From Cytophagales bacterium (GTDB lineage: Bacteria; Bacteroidota; Bacteroidia; Cytophagales; Cyclobacteriaceae): DNA of 10,835 nucleotides. The position numbers and the translations under genes were made by a program. The notes below the pieces were generated by a model. It was given only the letters and a program-made list of their open reading frames with translations, ran no database searches and was not told the origin of the DNA. This document shows positions 1 through 6,190 of this stretch, piece after piece (position 1 is the stretch's first letter; each line of letters opens with the position of its first letter). The stretch covers positions 1-10,835 of the forward strand of contig JAGUUF010000267.1 of assembly GCA_020063545.1 (NCBI GenBank), written 5' to 3'.

Positions 1-1
1 A

Positions 2-187
2 GTGCGGATGGGTAAAGGTAAAGGTGCGCCCGAGTATTGGGTTGCCGTGGTAAAGCCGGGTACGATTTTGTTTGAGGCAGGGGGTGTAAGTGTGGCCACT
101 GCACGCGAGGCACTGCGGCTGGCGGAAGGGAAACTTCCCATTAAAACAAAATTCACGATTCGCAGAGATTACGTAGAAGGTCAGTAA
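2..187 (+). CDS. rplP: 50S ribosomal protein L16 (uL16), C-terminal part; 5' end outside window
   Basis: Large-subunit protein that helps shape the tRNA-binding groove between the peptidyl-transferase centre and the central protuberance. Only the last 61 residues are present; the frame is open to the window edge, so the GTG at the edge is an internal valine codon and not a start. The visible part opens with the family hallmark VRMGKGKGAPEYWVAVVKPG and carries the conserved KLPIKTKF segment near the end. By alignment with the 136-residue E. coli protein about 80 residues are missing. The Arg at bases 5-7 aligns with E. coli Arg81, which is hydroxylated there; whether this organism does so cannot be told. 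Two bases separate its stop from rpmC, the usual S10-operon order. Confidence 0.97.
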   Translation: MRMGKGKGAPEYWVAVVKPGTILFEAGGVSVATAREALRLAEGKLPIKTKFTIRRDYVEGQ

Positions 188-189
188 CC

Positions 190-384
190 ATGAAGAATAC
201 AGACATTAAAGCATTGAGCGTACCGGAACTCACTGAAAAGATTGCCAGTGAAAAAGAAGCGCTCAGAAAAATGAAGTTCGCACACCAGGTTTCGGCAATC
301 GAAAACCCGATGCGGATTAAGCAAACCCGCAGGCTCATTGCCCGTCTGAAAACAGAACTTCGTTCAAAAGAAATTCAAAAATAA
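190..384 (+). CDS. rpmC: 50S ribosomal protein L29 (uL29)
   Basis: Small two-helix protein that sits near the polypeptide exit tunnel and forms part of the docking area for trigger factor and the signal recognition particle. The 64-residue product has the expected length. It is rich in Lys, Arg and Glu, and residues about 39-55 hold the conserved basic segment NPMRIKQTRRLIARLKT typical of L29. It lies between rplP (2-base gap) and rpsQ (5-base gap), its universal position. The start ATG has only a weak purine-rich stretch upstream (GAAGG about 9 bases away), so translation may rely on coupling to rplP. Confidence 0.97.
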   Translation: MKNTDIKALSVPELTEKIASEKEALRKMKFAHQVSAIENPMRIKQTRRLIARLKTELRSKEIQK

Positions 385-389
385 TTCCG

Positions 390-644
390 ATGGAAAGGAA
401 ACTGAGAAAAGAGCGTGTGGGAATTGTGGTGAGCAATAAGATGCAAAAAAGCATTACCGTTGCCGTTGACCGTAAGGTTAAGCACCCCATCTACGAAAAA
501 TTTGTTCACAAAACCACCAGGTTCATGGCGCATGACGAAAAGAATGAAGCCGGTATTGGCGATACCGTGCGCATTATGGAAACGCGCCCGTTGAGCAAAA
601 CCAAGCGGTGGAGATTAGTTGAGATTGTAGAAAAAGCAAAATAA
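390..644 (+). CDS. rpsQ: 30S ribosomal protein S17 (uS17)
   Basis: Primary 16S rRNA-binding protein of the small subunit, an OB-fold that contacts the 5' and central domains early in assembly. The 84 residues match the bacterial family length. Residues 10-27 (VGIVVSNKMQKSITVAVD) form the first strands, and the family signature GDTVRIMETRPLSKTKRWRL lies at about 57-76. The gaps are 5 bases from rpmC and 2 bases to rplN, in the standard order L29-S17-L14. No Shine-Dalgarno sequence is visible before the ATG. Confidence 0.98.
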   Translation: MERKLRKERVGIVVSNKMQKSITVAVDRKVKHPIYEKFVHKTTRFMAHDEKNEAGIGDTVRIMETRPLSKTKRWRLVEIVEKAK

Positions 645-646
645 TT

Positions 647-1015
647 ATGATACGCACCGAAACCAGATTAACGGTAGCCGATAACAGCGGAGCAAAGGAA
701 GTGCTTTGTATGCACGTGCTGGGCGGCAGTAAAAGGCGCTATGCTTCCGTGGGCGATAAAATTGTTGTTACGGTAAAATCGGCCATGCCTACCAGCCAGG
801 TAAAGAAGGGCACCGTATCAAAGGCGGTGGTGGTGCGCACCACAAAAGAAATCCGCAGGAAAGACGGCTCGTACATCCGGTTTGAAGACAACGCAGCCGT
901 GCTGCTCAATAACCAGGACGAACCGCGCGGTACCCGCATTTTCGGTCCGGTTGCCCGTGAACTGCGCGAAAAACAATTTATGAAAATCGTGTCGTTGGCA
1001 CCTGAAGTGATTTAA
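647..1015 (+). CDS. rplN: 50S ribosomal protein L14 (uL14)
   Basis: Beta-barrel protein of the large subunit at the subunit interface; in bacteria it contacts L19 and helps form intersubunit bridges, and it is the docking site of the silencing factor RsfS. The 122 residues are exactly the usual length. The signature runs through residues 10-40, with ADNSGAKEVLCMHVLGG followed by a basic KRRYASVGD. The C-terminal part has the conserved RGTRIFGPVARELREKQFMK, then the final LAPEVI. It begins 2 bases after rpsQ and ends 4 bases before rplX, so it is co-transcribed with both. Confidence 0.98.
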   Translation: MIRTETRLTVADNSGAKEVLCMHVLGGSKRRYASVGDKIVVTVKSAMPTSQVKKGTVSKAVVVRTTKEIRRKDGSYIRFEDNAAVLLNNQDEPRGTRIFGPVARELREKQFMKIVSLAPEVI

Positions 1016-1019
1016 AGCG

Positions 1020-1361
1020 ATGGAAAGAAAATATAACAAACAACCTAAGTTGCACATCCGGAAAGGCGATACCGTTAAGGTTATTGCCGGTGATGATAAA
1101 GGCAAAACCGGTAAGGTGTTGGAAGTGTGGCTTGCAAAAAACCGTGCTATTGTTGAAGGGATAAACGTGGTAACCAAGCACGAGAAACCTTCAGCCGGAA
1201 AGCCCGAAGGCGGTATTAAGAAAACGGAAGGCTCCGTTCACATCAGTAACCTGATGGTGATTGACCCGGCCAGCGGGAAGCCTACCCGGGTAGGACGAAA
1301 GCTGAACGAAAAAGGCAAGCTTCAACGGTATGCGAAGAAAACAGGAGAATTTATAAAGTGA
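1020..1361 (+). CDS. rplX: 50S ribosomal protein L24 (uL24)
   Basis: Assembly-initiating protein of the large subunit that binds the 5' part of 23S rRNA and lies near the tunnel exit. The KOW motif is plain at residues about 15-41, with GDTVKVIAGDDKGKTGKVLE at its heart. It is followed by the conserved segment INVVTKHEKP and by GSVHISNLMVIDP at about 83-95. The 113 residues are slightly longer than E. coli L24 (104), mainly through a basic C-terminal tail. Its TGA stop shares one base with the ATG of rplE, so the two are likely translationally coupled. Confidence 0.97.
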   Translation: MERKYNKQPKLHIRKGDTVKVIAGDDKGKTGKVLEVWLAKNRAIVEGINVVTKHEKPSAGKPEGGIKKTEGSVHISNLMVIDPASGKPTRVGRKLNEKGKLQRYAKKTGEFIK

Positions 1362-1912
1362 TGGCTACTCCAAGATTAAAAGAAAAGTATCAGAAAGAAA
1401 TTGTACCGGCTTTGAAATCAAAGTTCCAGTACAAGTCGGTTATGCAGGTACCCAAGATCGACAAGATCTGCATTAACAAAGGTATGGGTGTTGCAGTAAC
1501 TGATAAGAAGTTGATTGATGTTGCCGTAGAAGAAATCTCGGCAATAACCGGTCAGAAAGCCGTTGCCACCAAATCGAAAAAGGCAATTTCAAATTTCAAA
1601 TTGCGCGAAGACATGCCCATTGGCGTGCGCGTTACCCTGCGAGGAGACCGCATGTACGAATTTATGGACCGGCTGATGAACATTGCCCTGCCGCGGGTGC
1701 GCGACTTCCGCGGAGTGAACCCCAAAGGCTTTGACGGCCGCGGCAATTACACGCTCGGTGTGAAGGAGCAAATCATCTTCCCCGAGATTTCTATTGATAA
1801 GGTAAACAAGATCAGCGGTATGGACATTACGTTTGTAACCACTGCCAAAACTGATGAAGAAAGCTACGAGCTCCTGAAAGCGTTCGGGATGCCGTTTGCC
1901 AATAAAAACTAA
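1361..1912 (+). CDS. rplE: 50S ribosomal protein L5 (uL5)
   Basis: Binds 5S rRNA and anchors it in the central protuberance; it also touches the P-site tRNA. Product of 183 residues from the ATG at 1361. A GTG lies immediately upstream at 1358 and would add a single residue. The ATG is preferred because it gives the family-like N-terminus MATPRLKEKY and a one-base overlap with the rplX stop (TGATG). AGGAG at 1343-1347 is one of the few Shine-Dalgarno-like sequences here, but it is 13 bases from the ATG and 10 from the GTG, so it slightly favours the GTG. Family motifs are QKAVATKSKKAISNFKLRE at 65-83 and GFDGRGNYTLGVKEQIIFPE at 123-142. Confidence 0.97.
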   Translation: MATPRLKEKYQKEIVPALKSKFQYKSVMQVPKIDKICINKGMGVAVTDKKLIDVAVEEISAITGQKAVATKSKKAISNFKLREDMPIGVRVTLRGDRMYEFMDRLMNIALPRVRDFRGVNPKGFDGRGNYTLGVKEQIIFPEISIDKVNKISGMDITFVTTAKTDEESYELLKAFGMPFANKN

Positions 1913-1919
1913 CGAACGA

Positions 1920-2189
1920 ATGGCGAAACTATCTGTAATAGCAAGGCAAACAAAAAGGGAAAAGCTGGTAGCCCTGTATGCGGCTAAGCGCAAGAGTTTA
2001 AAAGAGGCTGGCGATTACCTGGCCCTCGATAAACTGCCGCGCAATGCCTCACCGGTTCGGTTAAAAAACCGGTGCAAGCTTACGGGCCGGCCCAAGGGCT
2101 ATGTTGGAAAATTTGGCGTATGCCGTAACGTTTTCCGCGAAATGGCCTCTGCGGGTAAAATCCCGGGTTTGACCAAGGCTAGCTGGTAA
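1920..2189 (+). CDS. rpsN: 30S ribosomal protein S14 (uS14), long form without a complete zinc ribbon
   Basis: Late-assembling protein of the 30S head, beside S3, S10 and S13. The ATG at 1920 gives 89 residues starting MAKLSVIARQ, the length of the zinc-independent form. The frame stays open further upstream inside rplE, but an earlier start would overlap that gene and add residues not found in the family. The C-terminal part is diagnostic: NRCKLTGRPKGYVGKFGVCR at 50-69, then FREMASAGKIPGLTKASW. Of the four cysteines of zinc-type S14, two remain (C52, C68) and two are replaced (T55, V71), so zinc binding of the usual kind is not expected. It is the last gene before the 165-base gap. Confidence 0.97.
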   Translation: MAKLSVIARQTKREKLVALYAAKRKSLKEAGDYLALDKLPRNASPVRLKNRCKLTGRPKGYVGKFGVCRNVFREMASAGKIPGLTKASW

Positions 2190-2265
2190 TAACCGGCACG
2201 ACATATTGATTAGGTTGCTGAGTACCAAGGTCCCCCGCAGGCAACGGGGCGAAACCCGGTAACAG
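2190..2265 (+). other. GC-rich, potentially structured intergenic segment between rpsN and the rpsH promoter
   Basis: No open reading frame of note. Several complementary stretches can be read by eye: CCCCG (2233-2237) with CGGGG (2245-2249) around the loop CAGGCAA; GTTGC (2214-2218) with GCAAC (2241-2245), which competes with the first hairpin or could pair with its loop as a pseudoknot; and ACCGG (2192-2196) with CCGGT (2256-2260), which would enclose the rest. No T-run follows the GC hairpin, so it is not an intrinsic terminator by itself. It would lie in the 3' untranslated region of the rplP-rpsN transcript. A regulatory role is possible but unproven. Confidence 0.4.
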
Positions 2266-2296
2266 TTTGGATAACAGAAATTGTTAGGTATCTTTG
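2266..2296 (+). promoter_or_regulatory. Bacteroidota-type promoter for rpsH and downstream genes
   Basis: TTTG at 2266-2269, a 19-base spacer, and TATCTTTG at 2289-2296 match the known Bacteroidota primary-sigma consensus (TTTG near -33, TAnnTTTG near -7) in both elements and spacing. Transcription would be expected to begin roughly 3 to 7 bases after 2296, leaving a leader of about 50 bases before the rpsH ATG. It lies in the only long gap of the cluster, which supports its being real. The start point is inferred. Confidence 0.75.
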
Positions 2297-2325
2297 CAGC
2301 CCGTTAAAAACGGGCTGCTTTATTT
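2296..2325 (+). terminator. Terminator-like hairpin overlapping the rpsH promoter
   Basis: GCAGCCCGTT (2296-2305) and AACGGGCTGC (2309-2318) form a perfect 10-bp stem with an AAA loop, followed by TTTATTT (2319-2325). This is a good intrinsic terminator shape for transcripts arriving from rpsN. Its first base is the last base of the promoter -7 box, so RNAs starting at that promoter would lack part of the left arm and form only a weaker hairpin. It could instead be a 5'-leader stabiliser or regulator site; the T-run is interrupted by an A, which lowers the certainty of termination. Confidence 0.6.
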
Positions 2326-2354
2326 AAAAGCATTTTAGACTAAGAAATAGAAAC

Positions 2355-2753
2355 ATGACAGATCCTATTTCAGATTATTTGACCCGGTTACGCAATGCCA
2401 TTAAGGCAAACCACAAGGTGGTTGAAATCCCTGCGTCAAACCTGAAGAAAGAAATAACCAAAGTGTTATTCGATAAGGGCTATATCCTGAACTACAAGTT
2501 TGAGGATGGGCTGGCCAACCAGGGCATTATTAAAATCGCCCTGAAGTACAACCCGGAAACCCGCGAATCGGCTATCTCCAGGCTTGAACGCGTAAGTACC
2601 CCGGGTCTGCGGAAGTATGTTGATACGAGCAGGCTGCCCCGGGTAATGAATGGCTTGGGTGTGGCCATCCTCTCCACGTCAAAAGGTGTGATTACCGATA
2701 AGGAAGCACGCAAAATGAATGTGGGCGGTGAAGTTTTATGTTACGTCTATTAA
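2355..2753 (+). CDS. rpsH: 30S ribosomal protein S8 (uS8)
   Basis: Central-domain organiser of the 30S subunit that binds 16S rRNA helix 21; in E. coli it is also the translational repressor of the spc operon. The 132 residues have family length and the N-terminus TDPISDYLTRLRNAIKA is canonical. The C-terminal RNA-binding half has STPGLRKYVD at about 81-90 and the hallmark GLGVAILSTSKGVITDKEAR at 100-119, ending in GGEVLCYVY. Here it is the first gene after a probable internal promoter, so it may head its own transcript. The leader before the ATG is A-rich without a Shine-Dalgarno sequence. rplF follows after 12 bases. Confidence 0.98.
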   Translation: MTDPISDYLTRLRNAIKANHKVVEIPASNLKKEITKVLFDKGYILNYKFEDGLANQGIIKIALKYNPETRESAISRLERVSTPGLRKYVDTSRLPRVMNGLGVAILSTSKGVITDKEARKMNVGGEVLCYVY

Positions 2754-2765
2754 AGAGCTGAAGTT

Positions 2766-3323
2766 ATGTCGCGCATAGGAAGACAACCGATTACCATACC
2801 TGCCGGTATTACCTTCGCGTTTTCGAAGGAGAACCACAAGGTTACCGTAAAGGGACCGAAAGGCGAGCTTACCCAGGTTATTGATCCTGATTTTACCATC
2901 CGGCAGGAGGATAACCAGGTTATTGTTGAGCGCCCTACCGAGCAAAAGCGCCACAAGGCCATGCATGGTCTTTACCGGGCGCTGATTGCCAACATGGTTG
3001 AAGGCGTTAAGAACGGATATAAGCAACAACTGGAATTGGTGGGTGTAGGCTTTAAGGCCAATGCGCAATCCAATGTACTTGAGTTGAGTCTTGGTTATTC
3101 TCACAACATCTTTCTGGCGGTGCCGCAGGAAGTAAAAGTTCAGGCAACCCAGGAAAAAGGCGGTAACCCGACTATAACACTTGAAGGAATCGACAAGCAA
3201 CTGGTAGGCCAGGTGGCAGCAAAGATAAAATCGCTGCGCAAGGTTGAGCCCTACAAAGGCAAAGGTATCCGGTTTGTGGGCGAATATGTTCGCAGAAAAG
3301 CAGGTAAGGCTGCAGCTAAATAA
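2766..3323 (+). CDS. rplF: 50S ribosomal protein L6 (uL6)
   Basis: Two-domain protein near the sarcin-ricin loop and the stalk base, where elongation factors bind. The 185 residues match the family. The N-terminal domain starts MSRIGRQPITIPAG and has TVKGPKGEL at about 27-35. The second domain has the internal repeat of the fold with LELVGVGFKA near the middle, and the C-terminal signature EPYKGKGIRFVGEYVRRKAG, which is the strongest identifier. It sits 12 bases after rpsH and 28 bases before rplR, in standard spc order. Confidence 0.98.
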   Translation: MSRIGRQPITIPAGITFAFSKENHKVTVKGPKGELTQVIDPDFTIRQEDNQVIVERPTEQKRHKAMHGLYRALIANMVEGVKNGYKQQLELVGVGFKANAQSNVLELSLGYSHNIFLAVPQEVKVQATQEKGGNPTITLEGIDKQLVGQVAAKIKSLRKVEPYKGKGIRFVGEYVRRKAGKAAAK

Positions 3324-3351
3324 AATAAGGCAACAGTAAACAGTGCAATCT

Positions 3352-3702
3352 ATGGCAGGTAAGAACACAACAAGGCGTACACGGATTAAAATGGGTGTAC
3401 GCAAGAAAATTACGGGTACTGGCGAGCGTCCCCGGTTGTCTGTATTCAGAAGCAACACCGGTATTTATGCCCAGGTTATTGACGATAGCAAAGGAGTTAC
3501 ACTGACGTCTGTTTCTACCCGCGAACTGGGCGACAAGACCAGGCTGAACATTGCCAACTCGAAAAACGCTGGCAAAAAGATAGCAGAGAAGGCCATCGCT
3601 GCCGGTGTTACAACCGTTGTGTTCGACCGCAACGGGTACCTGTATCACGGAAACGTAAAAGCATTTGCAGAAGGCGCGCGCGAGGGCGGATTGAAATTCT
3701 AA
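3352..3702 (+). CDS. rplR: 50S ribosomal protein L18 (uL18)
   Basis: Binds 5S rRNA with L5 and helps mount it on the large subunit. The ATG at 3352 gives 116 residues beginning MAGKNTTRRTRIKMGVRKKI. A GTG nine bases upstream in frame would add three residues, but the ATG fits the family N-terminus better. Motifs are the basic N-terminal region, ERPRLSVFRSNTGIYAQVID at about 25-44, and the C-terminal FDRNGYLYHGNVKAFAEGAR followed by EGGLKF. It is flanked by rplF and rpsE, as in the E. coli spc operon. Confidence 0.97.
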   Translation: MAGKNTTRRTRIKMGVRKKITGTGERPRLSVFRSNTGIYAQVIDDSKGVTLTSVSTRELGDKTRLNIANSKNAGKKIAEKAIAAGVTTVVFDRNGYLYHGNVKAFAEGAREGGLKF

Positions 3703-3720
3703 ACCTTAGACAAACACAAT

Positions 3721-4239
3721 ATGTCAGTAAGCAACATCAGTACGGTTAAGGCAAGCGAAATTGATCTGAAAGAGCGTGTGGTAGCCATTGAGCGCGTAGC
3801 CAAAGTTGTGAAAGGCGGGCGAAGGTTCAGTTTTGCAGCCATTGTTGTGGTAGGCGATGGAAACGGTGTGGTGGGGTATGGCCTCGGAAAAGCCAACGAA
3901 GTTACCGATGCCATTACTAAAGGCATTGACGATGCCAAGAAGCACCTGGTTAAGGTTCCGATTTCGAAAGGAACCGTGCCGCATGAAGCCATCGGTAAAT
4001 TTGGTGGTGGTTTGGTGCTGCTCAAGCCTGCCTCACCCGGTACGGGTGTAATTGCGGGTGGTGCCATGCGTGCCGTATTGGAAAGTGCCGGGGTGCACAA
4101 TGTATTGGCAAAATCAAAAGGTTCTTCCAACCCGCACAACGTGGTAAAGGCAACGTTTAAGGCGCTAACCAGTATGCGCGATCCGTTTACCATTGCCAAG
4201 AACCGCGGTGTGTCATTGTCGAAAGTTTTTAACGGATAA
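3721..4239 (+). CDS. rpsE: 30S ribosomal protein S5 (uS5)
   Basis: Small-subunit protein at the mRNA entry side, important for decoding fidelity and mRNA helicase activity together with S3 and S4. The 172 residues contain the N-terminal double-stranded RNA-binding-type domain, with VVAIERVAKVVKGGRRFSFA at about 20-39 and VVGDGNGVVGYGLGKANEV following. The C-terminal domain has PHEAIGKFGGGLVLLKPASP, GTGVIAGGAMRAVLE and GSSNPHNVVKATFKAL. The first 15 or so residues form a short extension without recognisable motif. It starts 18 bases after rplR and ends 3 bases before rpmD. Confidence 0.98.
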   Translation: MSVSNISTVKASEIDLKERVVAIERVAKVVKGGRRFSFAAIVVVGDGNGVVGYGLGKANEVTDAITKGIDDAKKHLVKVPISKGTVPHEAIGKFGGGLVLLKPASPGTGVIAGGAMRAVLESAGVHNVLAKSKGSSNPHNVVKATFKALTSMRDPFTIAKNRGVSLSKVFNG

Positions 4240-4242
4240 GGT

Positions 4243-4422
4243 ATGGGCAAGGTAAAAATCACACAATCCCGAAGCGACATTAAGCGCCCGGAAACCCAGC
4301 AGCGCACCTTGCGTGCGTTGGGGCTTGGGCGACTCAATAAAAGCATTGAAGTTGAATTAACCCCGCAAATTGCCGGGATGATTCAAAAAGTTAATCACCT
4401 GGTTACCGTAAAGGAATTGTAA
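4243..4422 (+). CDS. rpmD: 50S ribosomal protein L30 (uL30)
   Basis: Small large-subunit protein, absent from some bacteria, that lies on the solvent side near 23S domain II. It was found by translating the space between rpsE and rplO: 59 residues, beginning MGKVKITQSRSDIKRPETQQ and ending in VNHLVTVKEL. The family core is visible as a basic N-terminal strand, RTLRALGLGRLNKSIE at about 21-36 (the conserved LGL turn), and a C-terminal helix and strand. Length and position between S5 and L15 both fit. The gaps are 3 bases upstream and 1 base downstream, so translation is almost certainly coupled. Confidence 0.96.
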   Translation: MGKVKITQSRSDIKRPETQQRTLRALGLGRLNKSIEVELTPQIAGMIQKVNHLVTVKEL

Positions 4423-4423
4423 C

Positions 4424-4861
4424 ATGAAATTGCACACGCTTAAACCGGCAGCAGGGTCGGTAAAAACCAACAAGCGCCTGGGCCGCGGACAGGGCTCTGG
4501 CGGAACCACCGCAGGACGTGGCCACAAAGGTGCCAAGTCAAGGTCAGGATATTCAAAGAAATTCGGCTTCGAAGGCGGGCAGATGCCGCTTCAAAGGCGC
4601 GTGCCCAAGTTCGGGTTTAAGAATAATAATAAAGAGTACTTCAAAGCAGTGAACCTGGATGTGCTCGAAACCCTGGCGGCTAAATCCAGCGACATCAGCC
4701 TGCAGTTTCTGATCGACAACGGAATTGTCGGCAAAAACGATAAGGTAAAAGTGCTGGGCCGGGGCGAGTTGAAGGCAAAAATAAACGTGCAGGCTCACGC
4801 GTTTTCGGAAACCGCAGTTAAAGCAATTGAAAAGGCCGGAGGCTCAACAACCAAGATTTAA
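4424..4861 (+). CDS. rplO: 50S ribosomal protein L15 (uL15)
   Basis: Late-assembly large-subunit protein with a long basic, glycine-rich N-terminal extension that penetrates 23S rRNA. The 145 residues match the family. The extension is seen as RLGRGQGSGGTTAGRGHKGA at about 18-37, then the aromatic and basic stretch GFEGGQMPLQRRVPKFGFKN at about 49-68. The globular C-terminal domain follows, with VLGRGELKAKINVQAHAFSE. It begins one base after the rpmD stop and ends two bases before secY, the widely conserved pairing of L15 with the translocon gene. Confidence 0.98.
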   Translation: MKLHTLKPAAGSVKTNKRLGRGQGSGGTTAGRGHKGAKSRSGYSKKFGFEGGQMPLQRRVPKFGFKNNNKEYFKAVNLDVLETLAAKSSDISLQFLIDNGIVGKNDKVKVLGRGELKAKINVQAHAFSETAVKAIEKAGGSTTKI

Positions 4862-4863
4862 TA

Positions 4864-6183
4864 ATGAAGCGATTCATTACCACCATACGGAATATTTTTT
4901 CAATCGAAGACCTTCGTGTACGTATTCTCAACACGATTGGCTTCCTGATTATTTTCAGGCTGGGCTCCTTCATTGTGCTGCCCGGCATTGATCCGGTTAT
5001 CCTGGCTGGCAATGTGGCTTCGGGCGGAATATTTGATCTGCTCAACACATTCCTGGGTGGTTCCTTCAGCCGCGCTTCCATCTTCGCTTTGGGCATTATG
5101 CCGTACATATCGGCATCCATTATTGTTCAGCTATTAACGTTTGCGGTACCCTATTTCCAGAAATTGCAGAAGGAAGGAGACTCGGGCCGCAAGAGGCTGA
5201 ACCAGATGACCCGCGTGTTAACCATCTTCATCACCGGCTTTCAGTCGTACGGATACATCCGCGGTACCATCCCCGTTGAGGCCATTACCAATCCCGGTTT
5301 CTTTTTCTATTTCTCGTCTATTACCATCTTGATTGCCGGAACGATGTTCTGCATGTGGTTGGGCGAACGCATTACCGATAAGGGTATAGGAAACGGAATA
5401 TCCATGCTGATCATGATTGGCATCGTATCCCGTTTCCCCGGAGCCATCATTGACGAAGCGGTGAATAACCGCGGAATGCAGGGAGCCTTGTTATTTATTA
5501 TTGAATTGCTTGCCTTGTTCTTTGTGGTAATGGGCGTTATTATGCTTACGCAGGCTACCCGCAGAATACCCATTCAGTATGCCAAGCAGGTAATCGGCAA
5601 CAAGTTATATGGCGGTAAGCGCGACTTTATCCCGTTGAAGTTGAACTCAGCCGGGGTAATGCCTATCATTTTCGCGCAGGCGTTAATGTTCATACCGGCT
5701 TTGCTGGCGGGCTTCTGGCGCGACAGCGACATCGGTGCGTATATCGGTTCTACCTTTTCGGATTTTACCAGCTGGCAGTATAACCTGCTGTTCGGTTCGT
5801 TAATCCTGGTGTTTACATTTTTCTACACGGCCATTACCATTAACTCCAATGATATTGCCGATAACCTGAAACGGAACGGTGGGTTCATTCCGGGAATAAA
5901 GCCCGGTAAACAAACCGCTGAGTTTATAGATACAGTATTGTCAAGAATCACACTGCCCGGTGCGTTGTTCCTGGTGGTTGTTGCCGTGCTGCCGGCTTTT
6001 GCCGTGCGTGCGGGAGTCGGTCAGAATTTTGCCCAGTTTTATGGTGGCACTTCGTTGCTGATTATGGTGGGGGTTATCCTCGACACCCTGCAGCAGATTG
6101 AAAGTTACCTGTTAATGCGGCACTATGAAGGCATGATGAAATCGGGGCGTGTGAAAGGTCGTTCTCAATTTGCTGCGGCTTAA
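4864..6183 (+). CDS. secY: Protein translocase channel subunit SecY
   Basis: Central channel of the Sec translocon in the inner membrane; with SecE and SecG it passes unfolded proteins driven by SecA, and co-translationally inserts membrane proteins. The 439 residues show ten hydrophobic segments, roughly at 21-40, 72-92, 115-133, 148-168, 178-198, 207-229, 263-285, 305-325, 362-382 and 393-412. SRASIFALGIMPYISASIIV at 69-88 is a family hallmark, as are GIGNGIS at 174-180 and YFGGTSLLI-like FYGGTSLLI at 392-400. In cytosolic loop C5 the sequence is FIPGIKPGKQT, with Lys346 where E. coli has the critical Arg357. adk, often between secY and map elsewhere, is absent. Seven bases separate it from map. 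Confidence 0.98.
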   Translation: MKRFITTIRNIFSIEDLRVRILNTIGFLIIFRLGSFIVLPGIDPVILAGNVASGGIFDLLNTFLGGSFSRASIFALGIMPYISASIIVQLLTFAVPYFQKLQKEGDSGRKRLNQMTRVLTIFITGFQSYGYIRGTIPVEAITNPGFFFYFSSITILIAGTMFCMWLGERITDKGIGNGISMLIMIGIVSRFPGAIIDEAVNNRGMQGALLFIIELLALFFVVMGVIMLTQATRRIPIQYAKQVIGNKLYGGKRDFIPLKLNSAGVMPIIFAQALMFIPALLAGFWRDSDIGAYIGSTFSDFTSWQYNLLFGSLILVFTFFYTAITINSNDIADNLKRNGGFIPGIKPGKQTAEFIDTVLSRITLPGALFLVVVAVLPAFAVRAGVGQNFAQFYGGTSLLIMVGVILDTLQQIESYLLMRHYEGMMKSGRVKGRSQFAAA

Positions 6184-6190
6184 GTGCTGA

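Noticed and set aside
1896..1919. Upstream in-frame start for rpsN, inside rplE
   Set aside because: It would add eight residues not present in the S14 family; the ATG at 1920 gives the standard 89-residue protein and a 7-base gap.
3343..3351. GTG start for rplR three codons upstream of the ATG
   Set aside because: The ATG at 3352 gives the family-like N-terminus; the GTG adds only MQS and has no better upstream signal.
2736..3458. Long minus-strand open frame opposite rpsH, rplF and rplR (240 codons)
   Set aside because: It is fully antisense to three clear ribosomal protein genes, has no family resemblance by eye, and its composition follows from the codon bias of the plus strand.
3699..4346. 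Minus-strand open frame of 215 codons opposite rpsE and rpmD
   Set aside because: It is antisense to highly conserved genes and its product is Ser/Thr/Pro/Leu-rich, as expected from a mirror frame; no promoter or conserved motif is seen.
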